Shown here in pieces: positions 1 through 5,368 of a stretch of 5,368 nt of DNA. This DNA is from Pseudomonadota bacterium (GTDB taxonomy: Bacteria > Pseudomonadota > Alphaproteobacteria > Rhizobiales > Beijerinckiaceae), in contig JAJXZN010000305.1 of the NCBI GenBank assembly GCA_021780015.1, positions 1 to 5,368 on the forward strand, written 5' to 3'. Both the position numbers and the translations under genes were made by a program. Position 1 is the stretch's first letter. Each line of letters opens with the position of its first letter. A model generated the notes under the pieces. The model worked only from the letters and a program-made list of their open reading frames with translations. It did not search any database and was not told the DNA's origin.

Positions 1-458
1 ATGGCCAGGACGGCGCCTTTAAAGATCGGGAAGGTGATGATGGCCGGATCTGGATCAATATACTCTTCTGTTGAAATCCACACATTATTACTGATGAGAT
101 CCGAATTGGACCAGCAGCCGCCGTGCACACTGATGCTCAGCCCGCGCGGCTGGTCCTCGATCGAATTATAGACATAGAATCTATAACCATAGATGGGGTC
201 AGGGTCACCATCATCGTCGCGCGAGATTTTTGCCGCGATCTCCGTGGGCAATTCACGCTTGATCTCCTCAAATGCAACGGTCTGATCGTTTTTGTCGGTC
301 CAAAGCCAACCGTCGAAGACGGGATCGACCGCCTTCAGCCGATCGAGCAGATTGAGGAAGCGTTCGGACAGTGCCGCAGGCGTTTCGCGCCGCGGCCCCC
401 AAAAAGAATCCGCCGCAAAGTAATTTTTTATCTCGAATTTCGAACCTTCGTTGCTCAT
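1..458 (-). CDS. Imm52-like immunity protein, 3' end outside window
   Basis: Probable antidote that binds and neutralises the nuclease encoded just upstream. The first 152 residues are visible and no stop is reached before the window edge. Residues 19-23 read FWGPR, followed by a helix and a DPVFDGW segment (45-51), then GYRFYVYN (91-98) and GLSISVHGG (106-114). This order of YWGxR-like, DPxFxxW, Gy-f-x-y-N and G-l-s-i-x-x-G-G elements is how I remember the Imm52 family, whose usual partner is Tox-REase-5. There is no signal peptide, consistent with a cytoplasmic inhibitor. The ATG at 456-458 overlaps the toxin's TAA by one base (TAATG), so translation is probably coupled; only a weak GGGG stretch lies upstream. 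GC content is about 52%, well below the genes to the right. Pairing with a Tox-REase-5 gene is the main support. An unrelated hypothetical protein is the alternative, and a family HMM search would decide. Confidence 0.8.
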   Translation of the reverse strand, partial: MSNEGSKFEIKNYFAADSFWGPRRETPAALSERFLNLLDRLKAVDPVFDGWLWTDKNDQTVAFEEIKRELPTEIAAKISRDDDGDPDPIYGYRFYVYNSIEDQPRGLSISVHGGCWSNSDLISNNVWISTEEYIDPDPAIITFPIFKGAVLA

Positions 459-460
459 TA
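456..460 (-). promoter_or_regulatory. TAATG stop-start overlap coupling toxin and immunity genes
   Basis: On the minus strand the toxin's TAA (460-458) shares its last A with the ATG (458-456) of the immunity gene. Such an overlap usually means that ribosomes finishing the first gene restart on the second, giving matched synthesis of toxin and antidote. The only ribosome-binding-like bases are GGGG, ending 6 bases before the ATG, which fits reliance on coupling. Confidence 0.75.
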
Positions 461-1993
461 GAAGCCCCATATGATTTCCGAAGTGCCGGTTCCTTCGGGC
501 GTATAAAAGATACGGACCTTGGGTAAAAAGCCTGCGTCGCCAAACAATTTCAAAGCGAACATGGCGATCTCTTTGTCCTGAAAATGCCAATCGATCGGTC
601 GAACGATTCCGGTTTGCAAATTGCGAAAATCATTCGCTTCAATTTGGCGAGCGGCTTGGTCGAGAAATTCCTCTTCCATGTCTTCCCTAAGCTTTTTATT
701 TTTCAACCGCCACGCGTGGAAAGCCTTGTACTCTTGCATGATACCGGTCGTGTCCTGGCAATCGTCGAGTTTGATGATCCTCCCAGTCCTGGGGTTGAAG
801 AGCCCGAAGGCGAGGCCCGGCGCCAGCGGCGGATGACGATGCGGATTGACGATTCTTCGGCTGACATATTGTGCGTATCTGACGGCGTTCGCATTGTTCG
901 TCGCACCGGGATTGTCAATAACCGGAGCCGGGCAAAGCTTCGGCTCGTCATCTTTAGACGCGAGTGCGGCTTGCGCATCTTCGCTCGGCTCCGCTTTGGC
1001 GGCGCTTAAAGCCGCAGTCGCCGCGTCACGGTCGATATAAAGTACGCCGTCAAGGCCGCGGCCGAGCGGCGTTCCCGTGGAAACATCGACATAGACGCCG
1101 TTTCGCAACTGAGCGCGAACCGTCGTTGCGTGGCCATTGGCGTCTTTGATCGAAAGTTCGAGCGCGCCGGTGTCGTGATCGGCGCTGTAGTCGATGCCCG
1201 GCGACCCCGGCAATGTTCCTTCCGAGCGGATGCCTTCATTCGGCGAAGGAATGAAGATAGCGCCGAAGAAAATCGCTGGTTCCGCGATTTTACTTGCGAA
1301 CTCGGTCAGTCCTGTAAGTGCCTCGGGACCAATGTCCCCGAGAAACGAACCAGAGACTCGCGTACCGAGACCCGCTCCAACGAGCGCGGTCGAAGCGCCG
1401 CTCTGCCCGGTCTTTGGATCGCGCGGCGCAGCGCCGTCTGGAGAACTTGTGACGTGGGGCGCCGGCACCTTGGGAGGGCGGGCAGTACCGCCGGTTGATC
1501 CCCATTCGCCGCTTTGACGGCCATTGCCGGCGGGAACGCGAGGCTGATCCGGATCGTATTTTCCAAAATCAAAGGGCGCGAAGCCGAGTTCGCTCAATAA
1601 GCGGCTTGGCGGAAAGTCGTCGTCGAGAAGGGCCGCCGCGAGATGGAGACGCCAGGCATCGGCTTCGTTCGCGAGCCTCGGCAATTGCGCGAAGACGAGG
1701 CGGAGATTTGCGAGAGCTTTGTCATGCGGCCAATGGCCGGATGCGCTGGCGAGATGGCGCAGAAAATTGGGCGGCGGTCGACGCTGAAAGGCGACACAAT
1801 ATAACGCGAGGGCGCGTTCTCGATCTTCCGCCAGCGCAAGCTGCGGATGGCCGAACCAATCCTGCCGCATGCGCATCAGCGAAGTTCCGGCGCCGACGAC
1901 CAAGCCGGCATCGGTCATTATCGTTTCGCGCGTGATCGCGCCTTGAAGGCGATAGGCCTCGAACTGTTTGCGGAGAGCCGCTGCAGATTGCAC
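458..1993 (-). CDS. Polymorphic toxin with C-terminal Tox-REase-5 nuclease domain
   Basis: A 511-residue predicted DNA-degrading toxin for competition between bacteria. Residues 1-145 are mostly helical and of unknown family. Residues 147-164 form the motif DPDQPRVPAGNGRQSGEW, followed by a Pro/Gly/Ser-rich linker (165-200). Residues 240-282 (AIFFGAIFIPSPN, then a SEGTLPGSP stretch) match a conserved segment I recall just before the nuclease domain in Tox-REase-5 proteins. The nuclease domain spans about 354-511: LCPAP, a Y-x-x-Y helix (373-376), LDDC (409-412), then QEYK (420-423), QAARQ (446-450) and DWHF (468-471). Likely catalytic residues are D410, E421 and K423, the D...ExK signature of the restriction-endonuclease fold. 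The start is GTG at 1991-1993: an in-frame TAG lies 14 codons upstream with no other usual start between, and AAGGGA sits 8 bases before it. No signal peptide or clear membrane helix is seen, so the export route is unknown. GC content falls in the toxin domain. Confidence 0.85.
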   Translation of the reverse strand: MQSAAALRKQFEAYRLQGAITRETIMTDAGLVVGAGTSLMRMRQDWFGHPQLALAEDRERALALYCVAFQRRPPPNFLRHLASASGHWPHDKALANLRLVFAQLPRLANEADAWRLHLAAALLDDDFPPSRLLSELGFAPFDFGKYDPDQPRVPAGNGRQSGEWGSTGGTARPPKVPAPHVTSSPDGAAPRDPKTGQSGASTALVGAGLGTRVSGSFLGDIGPEALTGLTEFASKIAEPAIFFGAIFIPSPNEGIRSEGTLPGSPGIDYSADHDTGALELSIKDANGHATTVRAQLRNGVYVDVSTGTPLGRGLDGVLYIDRDAATAALSAAKAEPSEDAQAALASKDDEPKLCPAPVIDNPGATNNANAVRYAQYVSRRIVNPHRHPPLAPGLAFGLFNPRTGRIIKLDDCQDTTGIMQEYKAFHAWRLKNKKLREDMEEEFLDQAARQIEANDFRNLQTGIVRPIDWHFQDKEIAMFALKLFGDAGFLPKVRIFYTPEGTGTSEIIWGF

Positions 1994-1995
1994 CC

Positions 1996-2023
1996 GCTTT
2001 TTCCCTTGACTGACGGAAAAAGC
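1996..2023 (-). promoter_or_regulatory. Hairpin overlapping the toxin ribosome binding site
   Basis: In the minus-strand transcript, GCUUUUUCC (2023-2015) pairs perfectly with GGAAAAAGC (2004-1996) across a 10-base loop. The stem covers GGA of the Shine-Dalgarno AAGGGA (2007-2002) and the spacer after it, and ends two bases before the GTG start. The repeat is visible directly. A role in limiting toxin translation, perhaps as a temperature-sensitive switch because the stem is mostly A-U, is inference. It is not a factor-independent terminator: no U-run follows it on either strand. Confidence 0.5.
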
Positions 2024-2095
2024 CTAGGCGAAGCGCGAAGCCTCGTAAAGAACAATTAGTGAACATAAATCTTACCGATCTTCCGGCGGAATAGG

Positions 2096-2125
2096 TCTAA
2101 ACGACCCCCGGCTTGACCCAGTCAA
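2096..2125 (-). promoter_or_regulatory. Possible promoter of the toxin-immunity operon
   Basis: TTGACT (2125-2120) matches the sigma-70 -35 consensus at five of six positions. It is followed after 18 bases by TTTAGA (2101-2096), a three-of-six -10 match. Transcription would begin near 2089 and give a leader of about 95 bases that includes the ribosome-site hairpin. The -10 is weak and the call rests mainly on position in the divergent gap. Confidence 0.35.
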
Positions 2126-2140
2126 AACCGCGCACATATC
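2113..2140 (+). promoter_or_regulatory. Possible promoter of the SDR gene
   Basis: TTGACC (2113-2118) is a good -35 box, followed after 16 bases by CATATC (2135-2140), a weak -10. The predicted transcription start falls near 2147, inside the palindrome at 2141-2152. This -35 overlaps the one facing the other way: together they form TTGAC-CCA-GTCAA (2113-2125), so the two promoters would share one symmetric site. Confidence 0.35.
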
Positions 2141-2162
2141 CGCACAGGTGCGTGCATATGCA
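2141..2162 (+). promoter_or_regulatory. Two adjoining palindromes, possible operator upstream of the SDR gene
   Basis: CGCAC-AG-GTGCG (2141-2152) is a perfect inverted repeat with 5-base arms, followed without a gap by the perfect 10-base palindrome TGCATATGCA (2153-2162). They lie between the likely -10 and the ribosome binding site, the usual place for a repressor to block transcription. No regulator gene is present in the window, and palindromes this short can occur by chance, so the operator role is a guess. Confidence 0.3.
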
Positions 2163-2171
2163 TCTATTTAA

Positions 2172-2179
2172 AGGGAGGA
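2172..2179 (+). promoter_or_regulatory. Strong ribosome binding site of the SDR gene
   Basis: AGGGAGGA contains GGAGGA, close to the full anti-Shine-Dalgarno complement, and lies 4 bases before the ATG at 2184. It fixes the start codon. The site is much stronger than those of the other genes here, suggesting efficient translation of the SDR. Confidence 0.7.
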
Positions 2180-2183
2180 CGTC

Positions 2184-2876
2184 ATGAATATCGAGGGTTC
2201 GGTCGCGCTGGTCACCGGCGCCAATCGCGGTCTTGGCAAGGTATTGGCCGAGCAATTGAAGGCCAAAGGCGCCAAGAAAATCTACGCCGGCGCCCGCGAT
2301 CCCGCGAAAGTGGCCTATGCCGGGGTCGAGCCGGTCAAGCTCAATATCACCAGCGCCGCCGATGTTTCGGCCACCGCCAAGGCGCTGGGCGACGTCAACC
2401 TGGTGATCAACAATGCCGGCATCGCGCCGTTTTCGTCGCTCGCCGCCGACGCCTCGCTGGAGGTCGCCCGGACCGCGATGGAGACCAATTATTTCGGCAC
2501 GTTGCGCGTCGCCAATGCCTTTGCGCCGATCTTGGCCAAAAACGGCGGCGGGGCGCTCGTCAACATGCTCTCGGTCTTGAGCTGGATCACTTATCCCTCG
2601 CTCGCCGCCTATTGCGCCTCGAAATCCGCCGCCTGGGCGCTGACCAATGCCCTGCGGCATGAGCTCAAAGAGCAGGGGACGCTCGTCATCGGCGTCCATG
2701 CCGGGCTGATCGATACCGATATGGCGGCCGGCGTCGAGGCGCCGAAAGTCTCGCCGGAACAGGTCGCCGCGGCGATCCTCGAAGCGGTGGCCTCGGGCCG
2801 CGAGGAGGTCCTGTCCGACGAACCCTCCCGCCAGATCAAGGCGGCGCTCTCGGCCCAGCCGGGGCCTTATCTTTAA
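2184..2876 (+). CDS. Short-chain dehydrogenase/reductase (SDR), NAD(P)-dependent
   Basis: A complete 230-residue soluble oxidoreductase of the classical SDR type, interconverting an alcohol and a ketone or aldehyde; the substrate cannot be read from the sequence. It has a single Rossmann domain. The cofactor loop is TGANRGLG (11-18) and NNAG lies at 76-79. The catalytic tetrad fits N102 (in TNYFG), S130, Y143 and K147 (YCASK), with the usual 13-residue gap between Ser and Tyr. R15 in the glycine loop and R38 at the end of the second strand (YAGARD) suggest a preference for NADP(H). The length is near the family's lower usual range, with a short C-terminal substrate part (after 175). The start is set by the strong AGGGAGGA site. 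It is divergent from the toxin operon and 104 bases before the AsmA gene, so it is probably a single-gene unit. There are no signs of decay, and GC content is like the right side of the window. Confidence 0.93.
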   Translation: MNIEGSVALVTGANRGLGKVLAEQLKAKGAKKIYAGARDPAKVAYAGVEPVKLNITSAADVSATAKALGDVNLVINNAGIAPFSSLAADASLEVARTAMETNYFGTLRVANAFAPILAKNGGGALVNMLSVLSWITYPSLAAYCASKSAAWALTNALRHELKEQGTLVIGVHAGLIDTDMAAGVEAPKVSPEQVAAAILEAVASGREEVLSDEPSRQIKAALSAQPGPYL

Positions 2877-2980
2877 AGCGGGGTCCCGCGCACGCCGCCA
2901 AAAGTTCTATTGTCTGGACGCCGGCAGAGTCTTAGGGACTGCGGGCAACCCCGCGCTGCCGTGCGCCCAGGCGAAATCTC
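2877..2980 (+). other. Spacer between SDR and AsmA genes with small GC-rich hairpins
   Basis: Two short inverted repeats share the same arms: GCGGG-GT-CCCGC (2878-2889), touching the SDR stop codon, and GCGGG-CAAC-CCCGC (2941-2954). Neither is followed by a T-run, so neither is a convincing factor-independent terminator. TTGTCT (2910-2915) with TAGGGA 17 bases later (2933-2938) is a poor promoter candidate for the AsmA gene. Whether that gene has its own promoter or is read through from the SDR is open. Confidence 0.4.
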
Positions 2981-5368
2981 TTGCGCGAAATTCTCACCAT
3001 CCTCGCCATCGTCCTGATCGTGATTTTGACCGCCGCTCTGGCGGTGCCCTATTTCATCGATTGGGACGCCGAGCGCAGCCTGGTCGAAGCGCAGCTGTCC
3101 AATCTGACCGGCGCCGCGGTCAAAATCCGCGGCGGCATCGATCTCAAGCTGTTGCCGACGCCCTATCTGCAGCTGGCCGATGTCGAACTCGCCGCGCCCG
3201 CCTCGGGGACCGACGTCAAGGTCGCGGAACTGCATCTCGAACTGGCGCCGACGGCGCTGTTGCGGGGCGAAGTCGATTTCGTCGAGGCGCGGTTCGTCGC
3301 GCCGCAAATCAAGCTGCGCTTGCAAAACGATGCTCTGCCGCAATGGCGGCCGCGGCACGGCTTCACCGGGCAGATGAGCTTCGAGCGCATCTCGGTCAAA
3401 GACGGCAGCCTCGTCCTCGAGGACCCGGCGGCCAAGCGCGCCTATCATTTCGACAACATCAATCTCTCGGCCGAAGCCGACGCTTTGACCGGGCCGTTCC
3501 GCGCCGACGGACGGTTTGACATGGGTGGCGCGCCGACCGCCTTCCGCTTCTCGACCGGCGCGCGCGAGGGCGCGAAACTGCCGGTGAAGTTGATCTTCGA
3601 TCAGAATGCGCTGCACCCGAGCGCCGATCTCGACGGCAGCCTAATCTTTCATCCGTCGGCGAGCGCATTCTCCCTGCCGGACGTGACCGGCACGCTGCAT
3701 CTTTCCGGCGCCCGCGCGTTTGACGTGCCCTGGCAGGCAAGCGGAACGCTCGAAGCGGGGCTGCGCAAGGGGCGTCTCTCCAATCTCGAGGTCCAGTTCG
3801 GCGATGATCTCGCCGCGACGCTCGACGGCAGCGCGGACTTCGACCTCGGCGCGACGTTGCGCGCGACGATCAAATTGAAAGCGCAGCAACTCGATTTCGA
3901 CCGGTTGCTGACCGTCAAGGATGCGCCGGTGCCGATGCAGCGGCTGCGCGCGGCCTTTACGGCGATTGCGGCAGGGCCGAGCGCGACCTTCTTCGGCATG
4001 CCGCTGACGTTTGATCTTTCTGCCGGCACGATCATTCTCGGCCGCGATGCGCTGACGGGTGTCTCGGCCATGGTGTCGGCCATGGCGCCGCAAACGGACG
4101 GCTTACGCTTTTCCGCCGAAGGTCCCGGCGGTGCGCATGTCGCGCTCGATGGCCGGCTTGAGACCGGGAGCGCCCCCGTCTTTCAAGGGCATGTCGATGC
4201 CGGCGCCGACGATGTCTCGCGCTTTCAGGATTGGCTGTCGGCCAGCCTGCCGGAGTTGGCGCGTCCCGATCTGCCGCCCGCATCCGTTGCGCTCGATGGC
4301 GACGCCAATATTTCGCAGGTCGGCGCTGTCGGCAGCGGTCTGATGCTGCATCTCAATGGCTCGGTGCTGACCGGCACGCTCGCCTATACGAAGAAAATCG
4401 GCACCGAGCGGTCGCGCCTCTTTGCCGATCTTTCGGCCCAGCGGCTCGAATTGCCGGGCCTGCCGGATCTGCCGAACCTGCTGGCGCAGACGGGCGATAT
4501 GGATCTTGCGCTGCGCTTCGATGCGCGCTCGGTGAAGCTCGCGGGCTCTAAAGCCGGCGCCATCGAAACCGGGCAAATCCAGTTCGACTTCGCCAAGACG
4601 GGCCCGGCGTCGGAGCTCAAGAGCTTGACGATCAGTGGCTTCGACGGTGCCAATGTGACGGCGAGCGGCCATTGGCGCGATGCGGGGGGCGGCGAATTGG
4701 CGCTTCAGCTCGACGCGCCGCATGCCGGCGAAATCGCCAGCCTCGTCGCCCATCTCGCACCCGGCGCGGAGACAGATTTCGTCGCCGCGCACAGCAGCGA
4801 ATTCTCGCCGATGCATCTGTCGCTCGCGTTGAAAGGCGACGGCGGCGCGGCAAAGGCCAATCTCACCGGTCTCGACGCTGCGGGCACCGCCGGCGCGACG
4901 CAATTCCTCGCCCGTGCAACGCCGGCGCCGGCCCATGGTCTCGACGTCTCGGCCCGTGCCGAGTCGCCCGACGCCCGCGCCTTGCTGCGGCAATTGGGGT
5001 TCAAGACCTTTCCGGGCAAGAAACTCGGCGCAGCGACAATCAGCGCGACGGCGCAGGGTGCGCTCGACCATCTCCAGTCGCGGGTTTCGGCTTCGCTTGC
5101 CGGGGCGACGCTTGATTTTGAAGGCGGTGTCGCGCAGGCGGACAAGGCGCCGCACGCCGCCGGTACGCTCAAGATCGCCAGCGCCGATCTGGCAGAGCTC
5201 TTGCGCGCCATCGGCCTCGCTGATCCCAATCTGCAACGCGCTCTGCCGCTCGACCTCAGCGCTGCCTTGGAAGCGGGCGGCGATGGCCTCCTGCTCAAGG
5301 CGCTCACCGGCACCTGTGCCGGCAACAAGATCGCCGGCTCGCTCAGCTATGCCCCGGACCGCGGCGTC
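2981..5368 (+). CDS. AsmA family protein, 3' end outside window
   Basis: The first 796 residues are visible and the frame stays open to the window edge. Residues 4-24 form one hydrophobic helix (LTILAIVLIVILTAAL inside it), followed by PYFIDWDAER (23-32), the usual inner-membrane anchor and exit of this family. The segment IDLKLLPTPYLQLADVEL (53-70) is a hallmark of AsmA N-termini. The rest is a long run of short beta strands facing the periplasm. AsmA-like proteins (AsmA, TamB, YhdP) are thought to form a lipid-carrying groove and to help phospholipid transport and outer-membrane assembly; alphaproteobacterial members often exceed 1,100 residues, so perhaps two thirds is present. TTG at 2981 is chosen because an in-frame TAG at 2933-2935 leaves no ATG or GTG upstream, the next Met codon lies far inside the conserved part, and the resulting (M)REILT start fits relatives. 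The ribosome site is weak (AGGCGA, 2969-2974). A large antisense open frame is a codon-bias shadow. Confidence 0.9.
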   Translation, partial: MREILTILAIVLIVILTAALAVPYFIDWDAERSLVEAQLSNLTGAAVKIRGGIDLKLLPTPYLQLADVELAAPASGTDVKVAELHLELAPTALLRGEVDFVEARFVAPQIKLRLQNDALPQWRPRHGFTGQMSFERISVKDGSLVLEDPAAKRAYHFDNINLSAEADALTGPFRADGRFDMGGAPTAFRFSTGAREGAKLPVKLIFDQNALHPSADLDGSLIFHPSASAFSLPDVTGTLHLSGARAFDVPWQASGTLEAGLRKGRLSNLEVQFGDDLAATLDGSADFDLGATLRATIKLKAQQLDFDRLLTVKDAPVPMQRLRAAFTAIAAGPSATFFGMPLTFDLSAGTIILGRDALTGVSAMVSAMAPQTDGLRFSAEGPGGAHVALDGRLETGSAPVFQGHVDAGADDVSRFQDWLSASLPELARPDLPPASVALDGDANISQVGAVGSGLMLHLNGSVLTGTLAYTKKIGTERSRLFADLSAQRLELPGLPDLPNLLAQTGDMDLALRFDARSVKLAGSKAGAIETGQIQFDFAKTGPASELKSLTISGFDGANVTASGHWRDAGGGELALQLDAPHAGEIASLVAHLAPGAETDFVAAHSSEFSPMHLSLALKGDGGAAKANLTGLDAAGTAGATQFLARATPAPAHGLDVSARAESPDARALLRQLGFKTFPGKKLGAATISATAQGALDHLQSRVSASLAGATLDFEGGVAQADKAPHAAGTLKIASADLAELLRAIGLADPNLQRALPLDLSAALEAGGDGLLLKALTGTCAGNKIAGSLSYAPDRGV

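Larger units (their letters stand above)
1994..2183. other. Divergent intergenic control region
   Basis: A 190-base gap between the toxin GTG (minus) and the SDR ATG (plus). Besides the sites listed separately, it holds TTCCG-G-CGGAA (2081-2091), an odd palindrome that would lie at the start of the toxin transcript, a tandem 7-base repeat GCGAAGC (2028-2041), and GCCTAGGC (2022-2029) abutting the hairpin arm. No small gene or tRNA is evident. Confidence 0.6.

Noticed and set aside
123..461. Open frame of 112 codons on the plus strand
   Set aside because: It is antisense to the Imm52-like gene, whose recognisable motifs and overlap with the toxin make the minus-strand reading far better.
1996..2023. 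Factor-independent terminator
   Set aside because: The stem is A-T rich with no T-run after it on either strand, and it sits just before the toxin start codon.
2113..2125. FNR/FixK-type site
   Set aside because: TTGAC-N3-GTCAA resembles the TTGAT-N4-ATCAA class, but the spacer is three bases rather than four, which breaks the required spacing.
2097..2699. Open frame of 200 codons on the minus strand
   Set aside because: It is antisense to the clear SDR coding region; its Asp/Arg/Gly-rich translation is typical of a shadow frame.
2873..3616. Open frame of 247 codons on the minus strand across the SDR-AsmA spacer
   Set aside because: It is antisense to the conserved AsmA N-terminus, its translation resembles no family, and it lacks a convincing ribosome site.
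4103..5236. Long open frame of 377 codons on the minus strand
   Set aside because: It lies fully antisense to the AsmA gene, has an Arg/Gly/Ala-rich low-information translation with no domain motifs, and is explained by GC-rich codon bias.
1..5368. CRISPR array, tRNA, rRNA, insertion sequence or attachment site
   Set aside because: No regularly spaced repeats, tRNA-like cloverleaf, transposase-like protein or paired terminal repeats were seen on reading through.

Overview
The window looks like chromosomal DNA of a GC-rich alphaproteobacterium, most likely a member of the Hyphomicrobiales (Rhizobiales). This rests on the family style of the AsmA-like protein, the codon use, and a PRVPAG-type motif that I associate with that order. 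The genus is not determined. Both outer genes run off the window, so only the middle two are complete.

Left half (1-1993, minus strand): a toxin-immunity pair. A 511-residue protein (458-1993) carries a C-terminal domain matching my memory of the Tox-REase-5 restriction-endonuclease-fold toxins. The gene after it (1-458, cut by the window edge) resembles Imm52, the immunity family usually paired with Tox-REase-5. The two genes overlap at a TAATG junction. The N-terminal half of the toxin has no recognisable secretion signal, PAAR, VgrG or RHS part. It has instead a helical region ending in the short motif DPDQPRVPAGNGRQSGEW, which may mark a delivery module that is not well described.

Middle (1994-2183): a 190-base divergent control region. 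It holds a palindrome whose two halves each read as a -35 box facing outward, two adjoining palindromes just upstream of the right-hand gene, a strong Shine-Dalgarno site for that gene, and a perfect 9-bp inverted repeat covering part of the toxin's ribosome binding site.

Right half (2184-5368, plus strand): a complete 230-residue classical short-chain dehydrogenase/reductase (SDR), a 104-base spacer with small GC-rich hairpins, and the first 796 residues of an AsmA-family inner-membrane-anchored protein with an apparent TTG start. These look like ordinary host genes.

Base composition splits the window. By hand count the immunity gene and the toxin's C-terminal domain are about 52% GC, the N-terminal two thirds of the toxin about 62%, and a sampled line of the SDR and of the AsmA gene about 67-70%. 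The drop inside the toxin gene falls next to the start of the toxin domain, as expected if a toxin tip and its cognate immunity gene had been exchanged as a unit.
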